This document shows positions 16,236 to 25,444 of a DNA stretch of 64,000 nt, piece by piece. The translations under genes and the position numbers were made by a program. Every line of letters starts with the position of its first letter. Position 1 is the stretch's first letter. Source of the DNA: Natrinema saccharevitans (lineage in GTDB: Archaea > Halobacteriota > Halobacteria > Halobacteriales > Natrialbaceae); NCBI RefSeq assembly GCF_001953745.1, contig NZ_LWLN01000002.1:62001-126000 (forward strand), written 5' to 3'. The notes under the pieces were generated by a model that was not told where the DNA came from, did not search any database, and saw only the letters and a program-made list of their open reading frames with translations.

Positions 16236-16257
16236 ACTGGCTCAACTAGACAGTGCC
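15514..16257. mobile_element. IS6-family insertion sequence
   Basis: The left end reads GGCACTATCCAGTTCTGA and the inverted right end GGCACTGTCTAGTTGAGC; the first 14 positions agree at 12. Length is 744 bases. The flanking 8-mers (GTTTGATA, TCGAAAGC) do not match, so no target duplication is preserved. The transposase gene occupies nearly all of it. It lies at the boundary between the accessory segment and the metabolic region. Confidence 0.7.
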
Positions 16258-16431
16258 TCGAAAGCGATGGTCCGGACAGATGGAGTCGAATACCCAACTC
16301 CATCAGTTGACGCGGTGTCCGCTCACGCTCCACAAAATCCAAATCAATCCAGCCGCTACTACCGGTGAAGCGTGCGATTTCTGCCATGAACCAGCTGGAA
16401 ATCAGCACGCCTCACTTTTTACGCTTAATTA

Positions 16432-16515
16432 TATAGTAGCTCTTGAAACGATTTACACACCGATCACAACGCTGTCCTGCGATCGGGTGGGCATTGACTT
16501 TCAGCGGCTACTATA
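16432..16515. mobile_element. 84-bp MITE, copy 1
   Basis: Begins TATAGTAGCTCTTGAAACG and ends TTTCAGCGGCTACTATA, an inverted repeat of about 16 bases. It matches the element at 42730-42813 over all 84 positions with about 4 differences. It carries no gene. It lies 60 bases before the alcohol dehydrogenase ATG and may influence that promoter. Confidence 0.8.
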
Positions 16516-16575
16516 AACACCACCGCCCGACGTGACCAAACAGTTATCCACAGCGGGCGGTAAGATAACCCTGCA

Positions 16576-17652
16576 ATGAGAGCAGCAGTTTATTACGGAC
16601 AGGAAGACGTTCGTGTCGAAGAGATTGAAGAGCCAGACGGACCTGCTGCAGATGAAGTACGTGTTGCCGTGGAAGCGTGTGGGATCTGCGGTTCGGATCT
16701 TCACGAGTATACGGCAGGTCCGATTTTCGTTCCTGACGAAGGAGAGCCAAATCCGGTAACGGGCGAAGAGCTTCCGGTTCCGATGGGTCACGAGTTCGCG
16801 GGCGAAGTAACGGAAGTGGGTGAAGAAGTGAACACCGTCTCCGTTGGCGATCGAGTGGCAGTGAATCCGATCATTTACTGCGACGAGTGCCAGCACTGTA
16901 ATGCAGGGATGTATCACCTCTGCGAGTCGGGTGGATTCATCGGTCTGTCCGGTGGTGGTGGTGGACTCTCCGAGGAAGTCGTCGTTCCCGAGGAGAAAGC
17001 AATCACGCTTCCAGACTCGGTCCCTACGGAGTATGGCGCTCTTGTCGAACCGTTCAGTGTCGGATTTCATGCAGTCCAGACCAGTGATTTCGCCGCTGGC
17101 GATTCAGTTGCCGTCTATGGAACGGGTCCGATTGGGCTGACGGTGATTCAGGTGCTGCAGGCAGCCGGCGCTGGCACGATCTACGGTGTTGAACCGCAGG
17201 ATTCGCGGCGTCACCTCGCAGCTGAAGTTGGAGCAGATGAGACGATAAACCCGATCGAGACTGACGCAACTGAACACATTACTGAGCAGACCGACGGCGG
17301 CGTCGACGTGGCGTTCGAAGCCGCAGGGATCGAGCAGACGGTTCAGGACGCGATCGCGTCGACCGCTCCCAGCGGGAACATTACGATCGTCAGCATCTTC
17401 GAAGACACCGTCGAACTGAATCCCAACGAGTTCGTCATGGGTGAGCGGACACTCAGTGGGACGCTCGCCTACGAAGGTGGTCCACAGTCGGACGAGGAGT
17501 TCGGTGCTGTCATCGATATGTTCGAATCGGAGGCCCTCGATCCGGAAGCGCTGATCAGCAGTCGGATCGACCTGGAGAATGTCGTCGAAGATGGGTTCGA
17601 GGCACTTCTTAACCCGGAGCGAGAAGCGGTGAAAATTCTCGTCGAACTGTAG
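16576..17652 (+). CDS. zinc-dependent 2,3-butanediol dehydrogenase-like MDR enzyme
   Basis: A 358-residue medium-chain dehydrogenase. Catalytic zinc ligands are the Cys of ACGICGSDLHEY, the His-Glu of GHEFAGEV and Glu of LVEPFSVGFHAV. The structural zinc loop is CDECQHCNAGMYHLC. The Rossmann motif is VAVYGTGPIGL. The long loop after HEYTAGPIF (PDEGEPNPVTGEELP) and the FVMGERTLSGTL segment are typical of (R,R)-butanediol/acetoin dehydrogenases. It would oxidise 2,3-butanediol to acetoin or reduce acetoin with NAD(H). A dihydrolipoamide dehydrogenase of the acetoin type follows at 17926. An 84-bp MITE lies just upstream. Substrate is inferred from family resemblance. Confidence 0.8.
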   Translation: MRAAVYYGQEDVRVEEIEEPDGPAADEVRVAVEACGICGSDLHEYTAGPIFVPDEGEPNPVTGEELPVPMGHEFAGEVTEVGEEVNTVSVGDRVAVNPIIYCDECQHCNAGMYHLCESGGFIGLSGGGGGLSEEVVVPEEKAITLPDSVPTEYGALVEPFSVGFHAVQTSDFAAGDSVAVYGTGPIGLTVIQVLQAAGAGTIYGVEPQDSRRHLAAEVGADETINPIETDATEHITEQTDGGVDVAFEAAGIEQTVQDAIASTAPSGNITIVSIFEDTVELNPNEFVMGERTLSGTLAYEGGPQSDEEFGAVIDMFESEALDPEALISSRIDLENVVEDGFEALLNPEREAVKILVEL

Positions 17653-17925
17653 TCGGTTGGCGTTGTAGCTGTTCTATTTTATATTTTCCAGCGGAGATCC
17701 CGATCCAACCGTGGTCGACCGTGGTTCGATGCTCCCGACGGTTCGGTTGTATAGTATTGATTAGTATAGCATAAAATATCCACTACTATGGTTGAACCCA
17801 TCAGGGGCTTTCCTCCGGCTTGTATTCGTCTTTCAGCCCGTATTTGACGCCATCACATGCTACCTATCCACTAATAGTATTGTGGATCGAAGCCAATATT
17901 AGGCGCGGGGATCGAGTCTCAGTTG

Positions 17926-19755
17926 ATGACCTACGAGTTCGAACTCCCGGAACTTGGAAACGGCACAGACGAAGGAACGTTCGTTGCCTGTCACGTCGAA
18001 CCGGGCGACGTCGTTACCGAAGGCGATCTCGTCGCCGAAGTCGAAACCGACAAGTCCGTCATCGAGGTGTCGACACCGGTCGATGGGGCCGTTACCGAAG
18101 TCGTCGCTGACCTCGGCGATACCGTCTCCGTCGGCGACGTCGTCCTGCGCTTCGATCCCGACGGGCAAACCACAGGCGACACTGCCGCTGACGCGGACGA
18201 CGATGATCCCACCCCGGCTGTAACGCGACTCGAGACACCGGACGAGGAAACCGACGCGGACGAGTCGGACTCCGCGGGCGTGACTCCGGTAGTCACCCGT
18301 ATCGATGATGAGGCCGGATCACCCGGACCGGTAGAAGCGTCCGCGAACACCGTCGACGGCGTTCCCGCGTCGACCGAGGTACTCGTCATCGGGGCCGGTC
18401 CCGGTGGATACGTCGCGGCCATCCGCGCCGCCCAGCTCGGGCTCGAGGTCACGCTCGTCGAGAAGGACGCCTACGGGGGCACGTGCCTCAACGACGGCTG
18501 TATCCCGTCGAAGGCGCTCATCCACGGGGCAGACGTGGCCCACGAAGCGACGAGCGCGGAACATCTGGGAATCTCCGCCGAGATCAGCGTCGACGTCGAT
18601 CGGCTGACCGACTGGAAAGACGGCGTGGTCGATCAGTTGACCGGCGGCGTCGAGAGCCTGTGTCGCGCAGCCGGCGTCACGCTCGTGGACGGCCACGCGG
18701 CGTTCGTCGACGACCACCGCGCCCGCATCTCGACCGACGACGGAGAGGCCACCCTCTCGTTCGAGTACGCGATCGTCGCCACCGGCAGCCGTCCCATCGA
18801 GATTCCAGGGTTCGAACCCGACGGTGAGCGGATCCTCGATTCGAGCGATGCACTCGAACTCTCGGACGCCCCCGACCGGCTGCTCGTCGTCGGCGCGGGC
18901 TACATCGGTATGGAGCTGTCGACGGCCTTCGCGAAGCTGGGTACGGACGTCACGGTTGTCGAGATGTTCGACGATGTCCTGCCGATGTACGACGACGAGA
19001 TCTCGCGCGTCGTCCGCGAACGGGCCGTCGAGTACGGCGTCGAGTTCCGATTCGGCGAGCGCGCCGCCGACTGGGAGTCGACCGAGGGCGGCGTCCGCGT
19101 CACGACCGAAGACGAAGACGGCACGACGGCGGAACTCACCGCCGACGCCGTGTTAGCCGTCGCCGGGCGCGAACCGGCGACCGACACGGTGAACCTCGAG
19201 GCGGTCGGAATCGACCGCGACGAGAACGGGTTCGTGCCGACGGACGCACAGGGTCGAACGAGCCGCGACCACGTCTTCGCCGTCGGTGACGTCGCCGGCG
19301 AGCCGATGCTCGCACACAAGGCCAGTCACGAGGGCGAAGTCGCCGCGGCCGCAATCGCCGGTCAGCCGGCCGCCCTCGACCGCGAGGCGACGCCCGCAGC
19401 GGTGTTTACCGATCCGGAAGTCGCGACGGTCGGGTTGACCCGCGAAAGCGCCGCCGAATCAGGATACGACCCGGTCGTCGGTCGGATGCCACTACAGGCA
19501 AACGGTCGTGCGCTGACCGTCGAGGCGACCGATGGATTCGTTCGCGTGGTCGCCGACGCGGCGACAGAACGCGTCCTCGGCGCGCAGATCGTCGCCCCGA
19601 ACGCCTCCGAACTGATCGGTGAGGTCGCTCTCGCACTCGAGGCCGATGCCGACCTCTCGATGCTCGCGGAGACGGTCCACACGCATCCGACGCTGTCGGA
19701 GGCGATCATGGAAGCCGCCGCCGACGCTCGCGACGAAGCGATCCACACCAACTGA
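17926..19755 (+). CDS. lpdA: dihydrolipoamide dehydrogenase with N-terminal lipoyl domain
   Basis: A 609-residue fusion. Residues 1-80 are a lipoyl domain; the lipoylated Lys is in ETDKSVIEV. An acidic, Thr-rich linker (about 85-145) follows. The rest is a full dihydrolipoamide dehydrogenase: FAD motif VLVIGAGPGGYVAA, redox disulfide GGTCLNDGCIPSK, NAD motif LLVVGAGYIGMEL and the catalytic HTHPTLSE. It reoxidises dihydrolipoyl groups with NAD, and here its own arm could be both substrate and product. Such fusions occur in acetoin dehydrogenase systems (AcoL). No E1 or E2 gene is nearby. OsmC and lipoate ligase genes follow on the same strand. The ATG at 17926 is preferred to the adjoining TTG. 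Confidence 0.92.
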   Translation: MTYEFELPELGNGTDEGTFVACHVEPGDVVTEGDLVAEVETDKSVIEVSTPVDGAVTEVVADLGDTVSVGDVVLRFDPDGQTTGDTAADADDDDPTPAVTRLETPDEETDADESDSAGVTPVVTRIDDEAGSPGPVEASANTVDGVPASTEVLVIGAGPGGYVAAIRAAQLGLEVTLVEKDAYGGTCLNDGCIPSKALIHGADVAHEATSAEHLGISAEISVDVDRLTDWKDGVVDQLTGGVESLCRAAGVTLVDGHAAFVDDHRARISTDDGEATLSFEYAIVATGSRPIEIPGFEPDGERILDSSDALELSDAPDRLLVVGAGYIGMELSTAFAKLGTDVTVVEMFDDVLPMYDDEISRVVRERAVEYGVEFRFGERAADWESTEGGVRVTTEDEDGTTAELTADAVLAVAGREPATDTVNLEAVGIDRDENGFVPTDAQGRTSRDHVFAVGDVAGEPMLAHKASHEGEVAAAAIAGQPAALDREATPAAVFTDPEVATVGLTRESAAESGYDPVVGRMPLQANGRALTVEATDGFVRVVADAATERVLGAQIVAPNASELIGEVALALEADADLSMLAETVHTHPTLSEAIMEAAADARDEAIHTN

Positions 19756-19874
19756 CCATCTGCTGTCGTCGGGGCAATTGGCGTCGGGTTGTTGCCGATC
19801 TGTTGTCACACCGACGTGAGTACGCCCGATCCGCAAGGTACTTTCCTGTATGGTGGATACCACACAATACAGAC

Positions 19875-20267
19875 ATGGACGACATCGCTCTAACGACGAC
19901 CAGTGAAGACGGTTTCGACACCGAGAGCGTCATCGGTGATTTCGCGCTCGCTATCGATCCGATGGAAGAGACGGGCCCGAACCCGGTCTCGGTACTCGTC
20001 GCCGACTACGCGTCGTGTTTCCTCCCCGCCGTCCGAGTCGGTGCACAAAAAGCCGGCTACGACGGCCTCGGTCGGATGGAGATAAACGCATCGGCCACGC
20101 TCGACGACGAGGACGACCTCGAGGCCATCGAGTTCACGCTGAAAGTCGAGGCCGATGTCGACGATCCCGACGAGTTGGCGGCCCTCGGCGAAGAAGAATG
20201 CCACGTACACGCGGCGCTTCGCGAGGGCCTACACGCCGACATCACCGTCGAAGACGACGCGTTCTAA
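19875..20267 (+). CDS. OsmC/Ohr-family protein
   Basis: A 130-residue protein of the OsmC fold. Both conserved cysteines are present: the peroxidatic one in DYASCFLPAVRV on the long central helix, and the resolving one in EEECHVHAALREG. The region GPNPVSVLVADYASCF corresponds to the family signature. Ohr/OsmC enzymes reduce organic hydroperoxides and are known to be re-reduced by lipoylated proteins and dihydrolipoamide dehydrogenase. The gene sits between a lipoyl-LPD fusion and lipoate ligase, which fits that chemistry. I chose the ATG at 19875; an open extension to 19803 is not conserved-looking. Confidence 0.8.
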   Translation: MDDIALTTTSEDGFDTESVIGDFALAIDPMEETGPNPVSVLVADYASCFLPAVRVGAQKAGYDGLGRMEINASATLDDEDDLEAIEFTLKVEADVDDPDELAALGEEECHVHAALREGLHADITVEDDAF

Positions 20268-20308
20268 GCCCCCGACTCGGCGGCACGATACCCAACCGGT
20301 TTCCGACT

Positions 20309-20578
20309 ATGCACGACAGCGCGACACTGAAAGTTCCGACTGGAAAGCTCCTCGAGGTCGCGGTCACCTACGACGAACGCGTGACGGACGCCCGTGTGAC
20401 CGGTGACTTCTTTCTCGAGCCACCGGAGAGTCACGCGGCGCTCGAGGCCGCACTCGAGGGACACCCAACAGACGTGTCTCGAACGACGCTCGTCGAGGCG
20501 ATCCAGGACGTCGATGCGACGTGCATCGGTTTCGACGCGGAGCATCTGGCAGATGCAACGCTAGAGGCGATCCGATGA
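20309..20578 (+). CDS. lplB: lipoate-protein ligase, C-terminal-domain subunit (LplB)
   Basis: An 89-residue protein matching the accessory C-terminal domain of lipoate-protein ligase: KVPTGKLLEVAVTYDERV, VTGDFFLEPPE, ALEGHPTDVSRTTL. In archaea such as Thermoplasma this domain is a separate subunit needed to activate lipoate to lipoyl-AMP. Its TGA overlaps the ATG of the catalytic subunit (20575-20578), so the two are translationally coupled. It lies 41 bases after the OsmC gene. Confidence 0.85.
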   Translation: MHDSATLKVPTGKLLEVAVTYDERVTDARVTGDFFLEPPESHAALEAALEGHPTDVSRTTLVEAIQDVDATCIGFDAEHLADATLEAIR

Positions 20579-21321
20579 CCTACCGAATCATCGACGACGG
20601 AACGTACAGCGAGCCGGTGCAACAGGCCCTCGAGGGCGTTCTGGTCGAGCGGCTCGACGAGGGCGATCTCGAGCCGACGTTGCGGTTCTGGTATCGCGAG
20701 TCGCCCGCGGTCGCGCTCGGACGGTTTCAGGCGTACGAAGACGAAGTCGCGGTCGACTACGCCGACCAACGGGATATCGACGTCGTCCGGCGGCTCACTG
20801 GCGGCGGCGCGATGTACGTCGAACCAGGGGCGGTCATCACCTACTCGTTGTACCTGCCACGCGAGGCGGTCTCGGCCGATATCGAGGCCAGTTACGCTGA
20901 ACTCGACCAGTGGGCGATCGACGCCCTCGGGAGTATCGGGCTCGAGGTCTCTCACGAGCCGTTGAACGATATCACTCATCCTGACGGCAAGATCGGCGGC
21001 TCGGCACAACTTCGCAAAGACGACGCGGTCGTCCACCACACGACGATGAGCTACGCACTCGATACGAGCGAGATGCTTCGAGTGCTCCGTATCGGCGAGG
21101 AGAAAGTCTCCGACAAGGCGATCGAGTCCGCCGAAAAGCGCGTTGCTGTCATGCGTGACTACGTCGACGCGAGCCGGGAAGAGATCATTGCTGCGCTGAA
21201 GGACACGTTCGCCGAGCGCTTCGATGCCGAGCCCGGGTCAGTGCCAAACGAGGTTATCGGTGAGGCGCGGACACGTGCCAGCGAGACGTTCGCCACCGAG
21301 GAGTGGAACCGAAAGCTCTAG
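20575..21321 (+). CDS. lplA: lipoate-protein ligase, catalytic subunit (LplA)
   Basis: A 248-residue BPL/LplA-type catalytic domain. Signatures: ESPAVALGRFQAYEDEV, the RRLTGGGAMYVEPGAV loop that binds lipoate/ATP, and DGKIGGSAQLRK with the conserved Lys. It would attach free lipoate to a lysine of lipoyl domains, the obvious target being the lipoyl arm of the LPD fusion at 17926. It starts inside the last codon of lplB (ATGA). The C-terminal about 60 residues (MRDYVDASREEIIAALKDTF) form the usual helical extension. Confidence 0.9.
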   Translation: MTYRIIDDGTYSEPVQQALEGVLVERLDEGDLEPTLRFWYRESPAVALGRFQAYEDEVAVDYADQRDIDVVRRLTGGGAMYVEPGAVITYSLYLPREAVSADIEASYAELDQWAIDALGSIGLEVSHEPLNDITHPDGKIGGSAQLRKDDAVVHHTTMSYALDTSEMLRVLRIGEEKVSDKAIESAEKRVAVMRDYVDASREEIIAALKDTFAERFDAEPGSVPNEVIGEARTRASETFATEEWNRKL

Positions 21322-21329
21322 ACTCGACG

Positions 21330-21352
21330 TTCTCCCCGCCCTGAAGGGCGAG
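21330..21352. repeat. short hairpin of IS200/IS605-end type, relic
   Basis: TTCTCCCCGCCCTGAAGGGCG forms a CGCCC/GGGCG stem with a TGAA loop. Similar hairpins mark the right ends of haloarchaeal IS200/IS605-type elements. A near copy (TTCCCCGCCCTGACGGGGCG) is at 42841-42860. No tnpA or tnpB is nearby. Confidence 0.4.
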
Positions 21353-21502
21353 GCTTTCGCCTCGGACTTTCCGCAAATCGCCTCGGGGGGCAAGCCCCGT
21401 GACACTCGCCTTGCTCGGCTGTAGGTGATAACTGTTCTCCCGAAAATGCGGGACTGGGGTCGAGCGTGTTCAGTTAGGCGCGAAAACGGGGCGTGCTGAT
21501 TC

Positions 21503-21578
21503 TATAGTAGCCACTGGAGTCATTGCACACCCGCTCGAACGACGGCTATGCGATCGGTGTGCCCATCGTTCAGTTGTT
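21503..21578. mobile_element. diverged relic of the 84-bp MITE
   Basis: It begins CTATAGTAGCC and shares, with the inverse of the two good copies, the blocks GTCATTGCACACCCG and GCGATCGGTGTG at matching spacing. The far terminal repeat is decayed. It lies between lplA and the IclR gene. Confidence 0.55.
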
Positions 21579-21689
21579 ACGGGGATACCAAATAGCGGAC
21601 CATGTCGTTCTCAAGTAAACATATCCCGTGGGCGATCCGATCGACGGCCCATGAATTCGTGTCGTGGCGAGACACCCCTCCCGATGTGT

Positions 21690-21706
21690 GTTTGGTATAT
21701 ACAAAC
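21690..21706. promoter_or_regulatory. IclR-type operator candidate, autoregulatory
   Basis: GTTTGGTATATACAAAC: inverted GTTTG/CAAAC arms around a TATATA core, 30 bases before the IclR start. It would overlap the gene's own TATA element. Confidence 0.55.
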
Positions 21707-21736
21707 CTATATGCCGCGGTGAAAATGAGAAATACC

Positions 21737-22540
21737 ATGGACACCGACGACTCGAGCGATTCACCTCGTCGCATCAAATCCATTCAGACAGCGAGTGCCA
21801 TCTTGGAAGCGATTCAGTATCTCGAGACGCCGACGTTTACGGACCTCTGCGACGAGGTCGAAATCTCGAAGGGGACGGTCCACACGTATCTCGAGACTCT
21901 GGAAAGCGAGGGGTTCATCACGAAATCGGGGAACGAGTATCGACTCGGGGTACGACTGGTAACGATGGGCGAGAGCGTCCGAAACCAGACGGATATCTAC
22001 CGCGCGGGACAAGACGAGGTAGAAAAACTCGCCGAGAAGACCGGTGAGTGGGTTCATCTCACGGTCGAGTGTCAGGGGCAAGAAGTGACGCTGTACGAAA
22101 GTAGCGGCGACAGGGCGATCGCGATGGATTACCACCTCCGAATGCGGGAGTCACCGCAGTACCTGTACCACACGGCAGCCGGAAAGGCGATGCTCGCGTG
22201 TTTCAATCGAGACCGGGTCCGGGAGCTAGTCGACCGACAGGGATTCGTCCAGCGAACCGAAAAGACGATCACCGATATCGACACGCTGTTCGAGGAACTC
22301 GATCACATCCAGACCCAGGGGTACGCGGTTAACGACGAAGAGGAAGTGCGAGGAATGCGCTCCGTCGGAACTGCAATCACGAGACCGGACGCCACCGTCT
22401 GTGGGGCAATAAGCGTCACAGCGCCGACCAGCCGTCTCTCCGGGGACTACTTCGAATCCGAGATTCCCGAATTAGTGATGGAGGCCGCAAACATCATCGA
22501 AGTGAACCTCGAGACGGCCGGTGTCAAACAGCCACGCTGA
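21737..22540 (+). CDS. IclR-family transcriptional regulator
   Basis: A 267-residue protein. The winged helix (IQTASAILEAIQYLETPTFT, EISKGTVHTYLETLESEGFI) is followed by the IclR effector domain (LAEKTGEWVHLTVECQGQEV, YHTAAGKAMLACF, GYAVNDEEEVRGMRSVGTAI, ISVTAPTSRL). I chose the Met at 21737 because the operator-like GTTTGGTATATACAAAC lies just upstream; 21725 is an alternative. Related operator words occur before the aminotransferase, a broken IclR gene, the aldehyde dehydrogenase and the second NhaC gene. It probably controls arginine/ornithine catabolism here; the effector is unknown. Confidence 0.88.
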   Translation: MDTDDSSDSPRRIKSIQTASAILEAIQYLETPTFTDLCDEVEISKGTVHTYLETLESEGFITKSGNEYRLGVRLVTMGESVRNQTDIYRAGQDEVEKLAEKTGEWVHLTVECQGQEVTLYESSGDRAIAMDYHLRMRESPQYLYHTAAGKAMLACFNRDRVRELVDRQGFVQRTEKTITDIDTLFEELDHIQTQGYAVNDEEEVRGMRSVGTAITRPDATVCGAISVTAPTSRLSGDYFESEIPELVMEAANIIEVNLETAGVKQPR

Positions 22541-22631
22541 GTCCGATACCCGAGTCGAAGACGGGACTGCTCACGAATCGCCATCGGCGATCACGTTACG
22601 AGCCGATGTCCGCCGGAGTCTATCGACCGCC

Positions 22632-23921
22632 CTATGGCCAGAGTCCCCGGGCTTCCTTCGCCTCGCCGATGCGGTTGAGCGCCACGATGTACGCCGCATC
22701 CCGCCAACTCACGTCCCGGTCGTCGACTTCCGCTTTCACGTCGGACCACGCGTCGAGCATCGCCGACTCGAGTTCGTCGTTGACCCGCTCTTTGGACCAC
22801 TGACGGCGGTTGATGTCCTGGAGCCACTCGAAGTAGGAGACGGTGACGCCGCCCGCGTTCGCGAGGATGTCGGGAATGACGTGTTTGCCACGCTCGTGAA
22901 GGATCGTGTCCGCGGTCGAGGTCGTCGGACCGTTCGCGCCCTCGACGACGATGTCGGCTTGGATTCGATCCGCGTTGTCGGCCGTGATGACGTTCCCGAT
23001 TGCGGCCGGGATGAGAACGTCCACGTCCAGTTCGAGGAGTTCCTCGTTGGAAACCGTACTCGAGCTGTCGTAACGCATCACGCCTTCCGGTTCCTCCTTG
23101 TGGGACGGAACGTCCTGTGTATTTAGGCCGTCCGGATCGTACAGCCCCCCGTTGACGTCGCTGACGGCCACGACGTCCGCACCCCACTCGTCGAGCAGGC
23201 GGGCGGCGTTCGCACCGACGCTCCCGTACCCTTGCACCGCGATCGACACGTCCTCGAGTCGCTCGTCGTAGTACTCGACTGCTTCCCGCGCGACGATGGC
23301 GACGCTCCGTCCTGGCGCTTCCTCGCGACCGTAACTCCCGCCGATGACGGGCGGTTTGCCGGTGACGACGCCGGGGATCGTTTCCCCTTCCTGCATGCTG
23401 TACGCGTCCATGAACCAGGCCATCGTCTGTGCGTCGGTCCCCATATCGGGCGCGGGGATGTCCCTGCTGGGACCGACCTCGTCACGGATCTCTTCCGCGA
23501 ATCGTCGGGTCAGGCGCTCCTTCTCGTCGTCGCTGAGTTCCTTCGGATCGACGACGATACCGCCTTTCCCGCCGCCGAACGGAATATCCATCACGGCACA
23601 TTTCCACGTCATCCACATCGCGAGCCCGACACACTCGTCGGCGCTCACCTCGGGGTGATAGCGGAGTCCGCCCTTGTAGGGGCCGCGAACGTCATCGTGC
23701 TGTGCGCGATAGCCGGTAAAGACGTCGACGGATCCGTCGTCTCGCTCGAGCGGAATGGAGACCTCGACGACTCTGGTCGGGTGTTTGAGGCGTTCGATGA
23801 CCCCGTCGTCGACATCGGTCCGGCTCGCAGCGGTGCGGAGCTGTCGGCGCGCCGTTTCGAGGGGTGATTCGGTCGTCGATTCGCCGTCCGATTCCGCCTT
23901 GGTGGTCTGCTTCTGTGTCAT
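22632..23921 (-). CDS. gdhA: glutamate dehydrogenase (Glu/Leu/Phe/Val dehydrogenase family)
   Basis: A 429-residue enzyme. Residues about 80-130 hold the substrate site [20 protein letters not shown] and the catalytic Lys in [12 protein letters not shown] with [11 protein letters not shown]. The NAD(P)-binding motif is [14 protein letters not shown]-like ([16 protein letters not shown]). It converts glutamate to 2-oxoglutarate and ammonia, or the reverse. It lies 116 bases downstream of the aminotransferase gene on the same strand, so it is probably the second gene of that operon, disposing of glutamate formed from ornithine. The start at 23921 is where homology to the family begins. Confidence 0.92.
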   Translation of the reverse strand: MTQKQTTKAESDGESTTESPLETARRQLRTAASRTDVDDGVIERLKHPTRVVEVSIPLERDDGSVDVFTGYRAQHDDVRGPYKGGLRYHPEVSADECVGLAMWMTWKCAVMDIPFGGGKGGIVVDPKELSDDEKERLTRRFAEEIRDEVGPSRDIPAPDMGTDAQTMAWFMDAYSMQEGETIPGVVTGKPPVIGGSYGREEAPGRSVAIVAREAVEYYDERLEDVSIAVQGYGSVGANAARLLDEWGADVVAVSDVNGGLYDPDGLNTQDVPSHKEEPEGVMRYDSSSTVSNEELLELDVDVLIPAAIGNVITADNADRIQADIVVEGANGPTTSTADTILHERGKHVIPDILANAGGVTVSYFEWLQDINRRQWSKERVNDELESAMLDAWSDVKAEVDDRDVSWRDAAYIVALNRIGEAKEARGLWP

Positions 23922-24037
23922 TGTCAGTGGGTCGGTGTTTCGCTGGTCGTGATCGTCGTGCAACGACTGCCGTGAACGCGTAGGTACGTGCCTGAGCCGT
24001 GTCGACGGAGCTGCGTGACTCTCACCTGGGCAATCGG

Positions 24038-25348
24038 TTACGATTCCACGTGGTCGATCGCGTCGTCGAGTAGTTCGACGGCGATGTCGAGTTCGCGCTC
24101 GCGAACGTCGAGGGGCGGGAGCAGTCGAAGCGTCTTTTGCCCGCATCCGAGCGTCAGTAGCCCCTGTTGGAGGGCGGCATCGACGACGGCCTCTCGACGG
24201 TCTTTCGTATCGAACTCGATCGCGGTCATCAGGCCGAGTCCGCGAACGTCGACGACCGTCTCGGGGTGATCGGCCTGCAGTTCCTCGAGTTGTCCCGCGA
24301 ACCGCTCGCCGGCCTGCTTCGCGTGGGTAAGGAGGTCGTGTTCCTGTATGGCTGCAACCGTGAGCGTCCCCTGAATCGACGAGAGGATATCGCCGGCACC
24401 CCACGTCGAGGAGAGGCGACTCTTCTCGTCGGGGAAGACCTCCTCGGACGCGATCGTCGCGCCGACGCGCAGCGCTTTGGCGCTCGTGATGACGTCCGGG
24501 TCGAAGTCGTAGTGGTCCGAGGCCCACATCTCACCGGTGCGGCCGACCCCGGACTGGATCTCGTCGGCGATGAGCGGGATGTCGTGTTCGGCACAGAGAT
24601 CGTTGACCGCACGCATGAACTCCGGCTCCGGAACCTGGTAGCCGCCCTCGCCCTGGACCGGCTCGAGAATGAGGAAGGCGACCTGTTCCGGCGGGATGTG
24701 GCCGTGGTCGGGGTCCAGTTTCTCGCGGAGGCGTTCGACGCCGGCCAGACTGTGGGGCACGTCGTGGATGCCGCTGAGTTCGGGGAACCCACGACGATGC
24801 ACGGACTTCGACCGGTTCAGTGAGAGCGTCCCGAGCGTGCGCCCGTGGAACGCCCCTTCGAACGTGAGTCCGTATTTGGGCTGCTCGCAGTTGTCGTAAC
24901 AGACCTTCATCGCGTTCTCGACCGCTTCAGCCCCGGAGTTCGACAGGAAGACCGTATCCATCCCGTACTGCTCGGTGATGTCCGTCAGCGTGTCCATGAG
25001 ATGGGCGGGGCCGGGAAGATCCGTGTCTGCCGGCGTTCCACCGGTACTGACGTAGAAGTCCTGTCCCGCGATCTTCAACGGATCGACGAGGTCGAACGCC
25101 CGCAGCTTGTCCATCAGCTTCGGATTGTTGTAGCCAAGCGGCGCAGCGGCGACGTGACTCGTAAAGTCGAGCAGAACGTTCCCGTCGGGATCGGTACAGA
25201 ACGGCCCTGCAGCATCTTCGGTGATGTCCCAGACGAAATCGTAGACGTACGTACTCGTCGCTGCCGCCTCGCGGTGAAACTCGACCCACTCTTTGGCCTT
25301 CGGTCCTGGTAAGTTTTGGACTGATGGCTCAGCTTTTTCTCTCTGCAT
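24038..25348 (-). CDS. class III aminotransferase (ornithine/GABA type)
   Basis: A 436-residue PLP enzyme. Visible features: [20 protein letters not shown] (phosphate-binding), [20 protein letters not shown], the Asp-Glu of [18 protein letters not shown] and the PLP lysine in TSAKALRVG. Family members transfer the terminal amino group of ornithine or 4-aminobutyrate to 2-oxoglutarate. Arginase (28292), a semialdehyde-type dehydrogenase (30274) and gdhA lie close by, so ornithine is the favoured substrate. An IclR-type operator lies 80-96 bases upstream. The start MQREKAEPS is supported by a second, broken copy at 27935-28121 that begins MQRETAEPT. Confidence 0.88.
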   Translation of the reverse strand: MQREKAEPSVQNLPGPKAKEWVEFHREAAATSTYVYDFVWDITEDAAGPFCTDPDGNVLLDFTSHVAAAPLGYNNPKLMDKLRAFDLVDPLKIAGQDFYVSTGGTPADTDLPGPAHLMDTLTDITEQYGMDTVFLSNSGAEAVENAMKVCYDNCEQPKYGLTFEGAFHGRTLGTLSLNRSKSVHRRGFPELSGIHDVPHSLAGVERLREKLDPDHGHIPPEQVAFLILEPVQGEGGYQVPEPEFMRAVNDLCAEHDIPLIADEIQSGVGRTGEMWASDHYDFDPDVITSAKALRVGATIASEEVFPDEKSRLSSTWGAGDILSSIQGTLTVAAIQEHDLLTHAKQAGERFAGQLEELQADHPETVVDVRGLGLMTAIEFDTKDRREAVVDAALQQGLLTLGCGQKTLRLLPPLDVRERELDIAVELLDDAIDHVES

Positions 25349-25428
25349 ACATTGGCCACATCCGCTACCACGATATAAACATTTCGTCCGATGACGGTGT
25401 CTCGGTGCGATAGGACTGGCACCAATTA

Positions 25429-25444
25429 TTTGATATAACCAAAC
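25429..25444. promoter_or_regulatory. IclR-type operator candidate before the aminotransferase operon
   Basis: TTTGATATAACCAAAC: arms TTTG/CAAA with an AT-rich core, 80-96 bases upstream of the ATG at 25348. Similar words stand at 21690, 30160, 31884 and 32046. Confidence 0.5.

Noticed and set aside
21330-21352. A full IS200/IS605 element or TnpB guide RNA
   Set aside because: Only the short hairpin is present; no tnpA or tnpB sequence was found nearby, so it is reported only as a relic.
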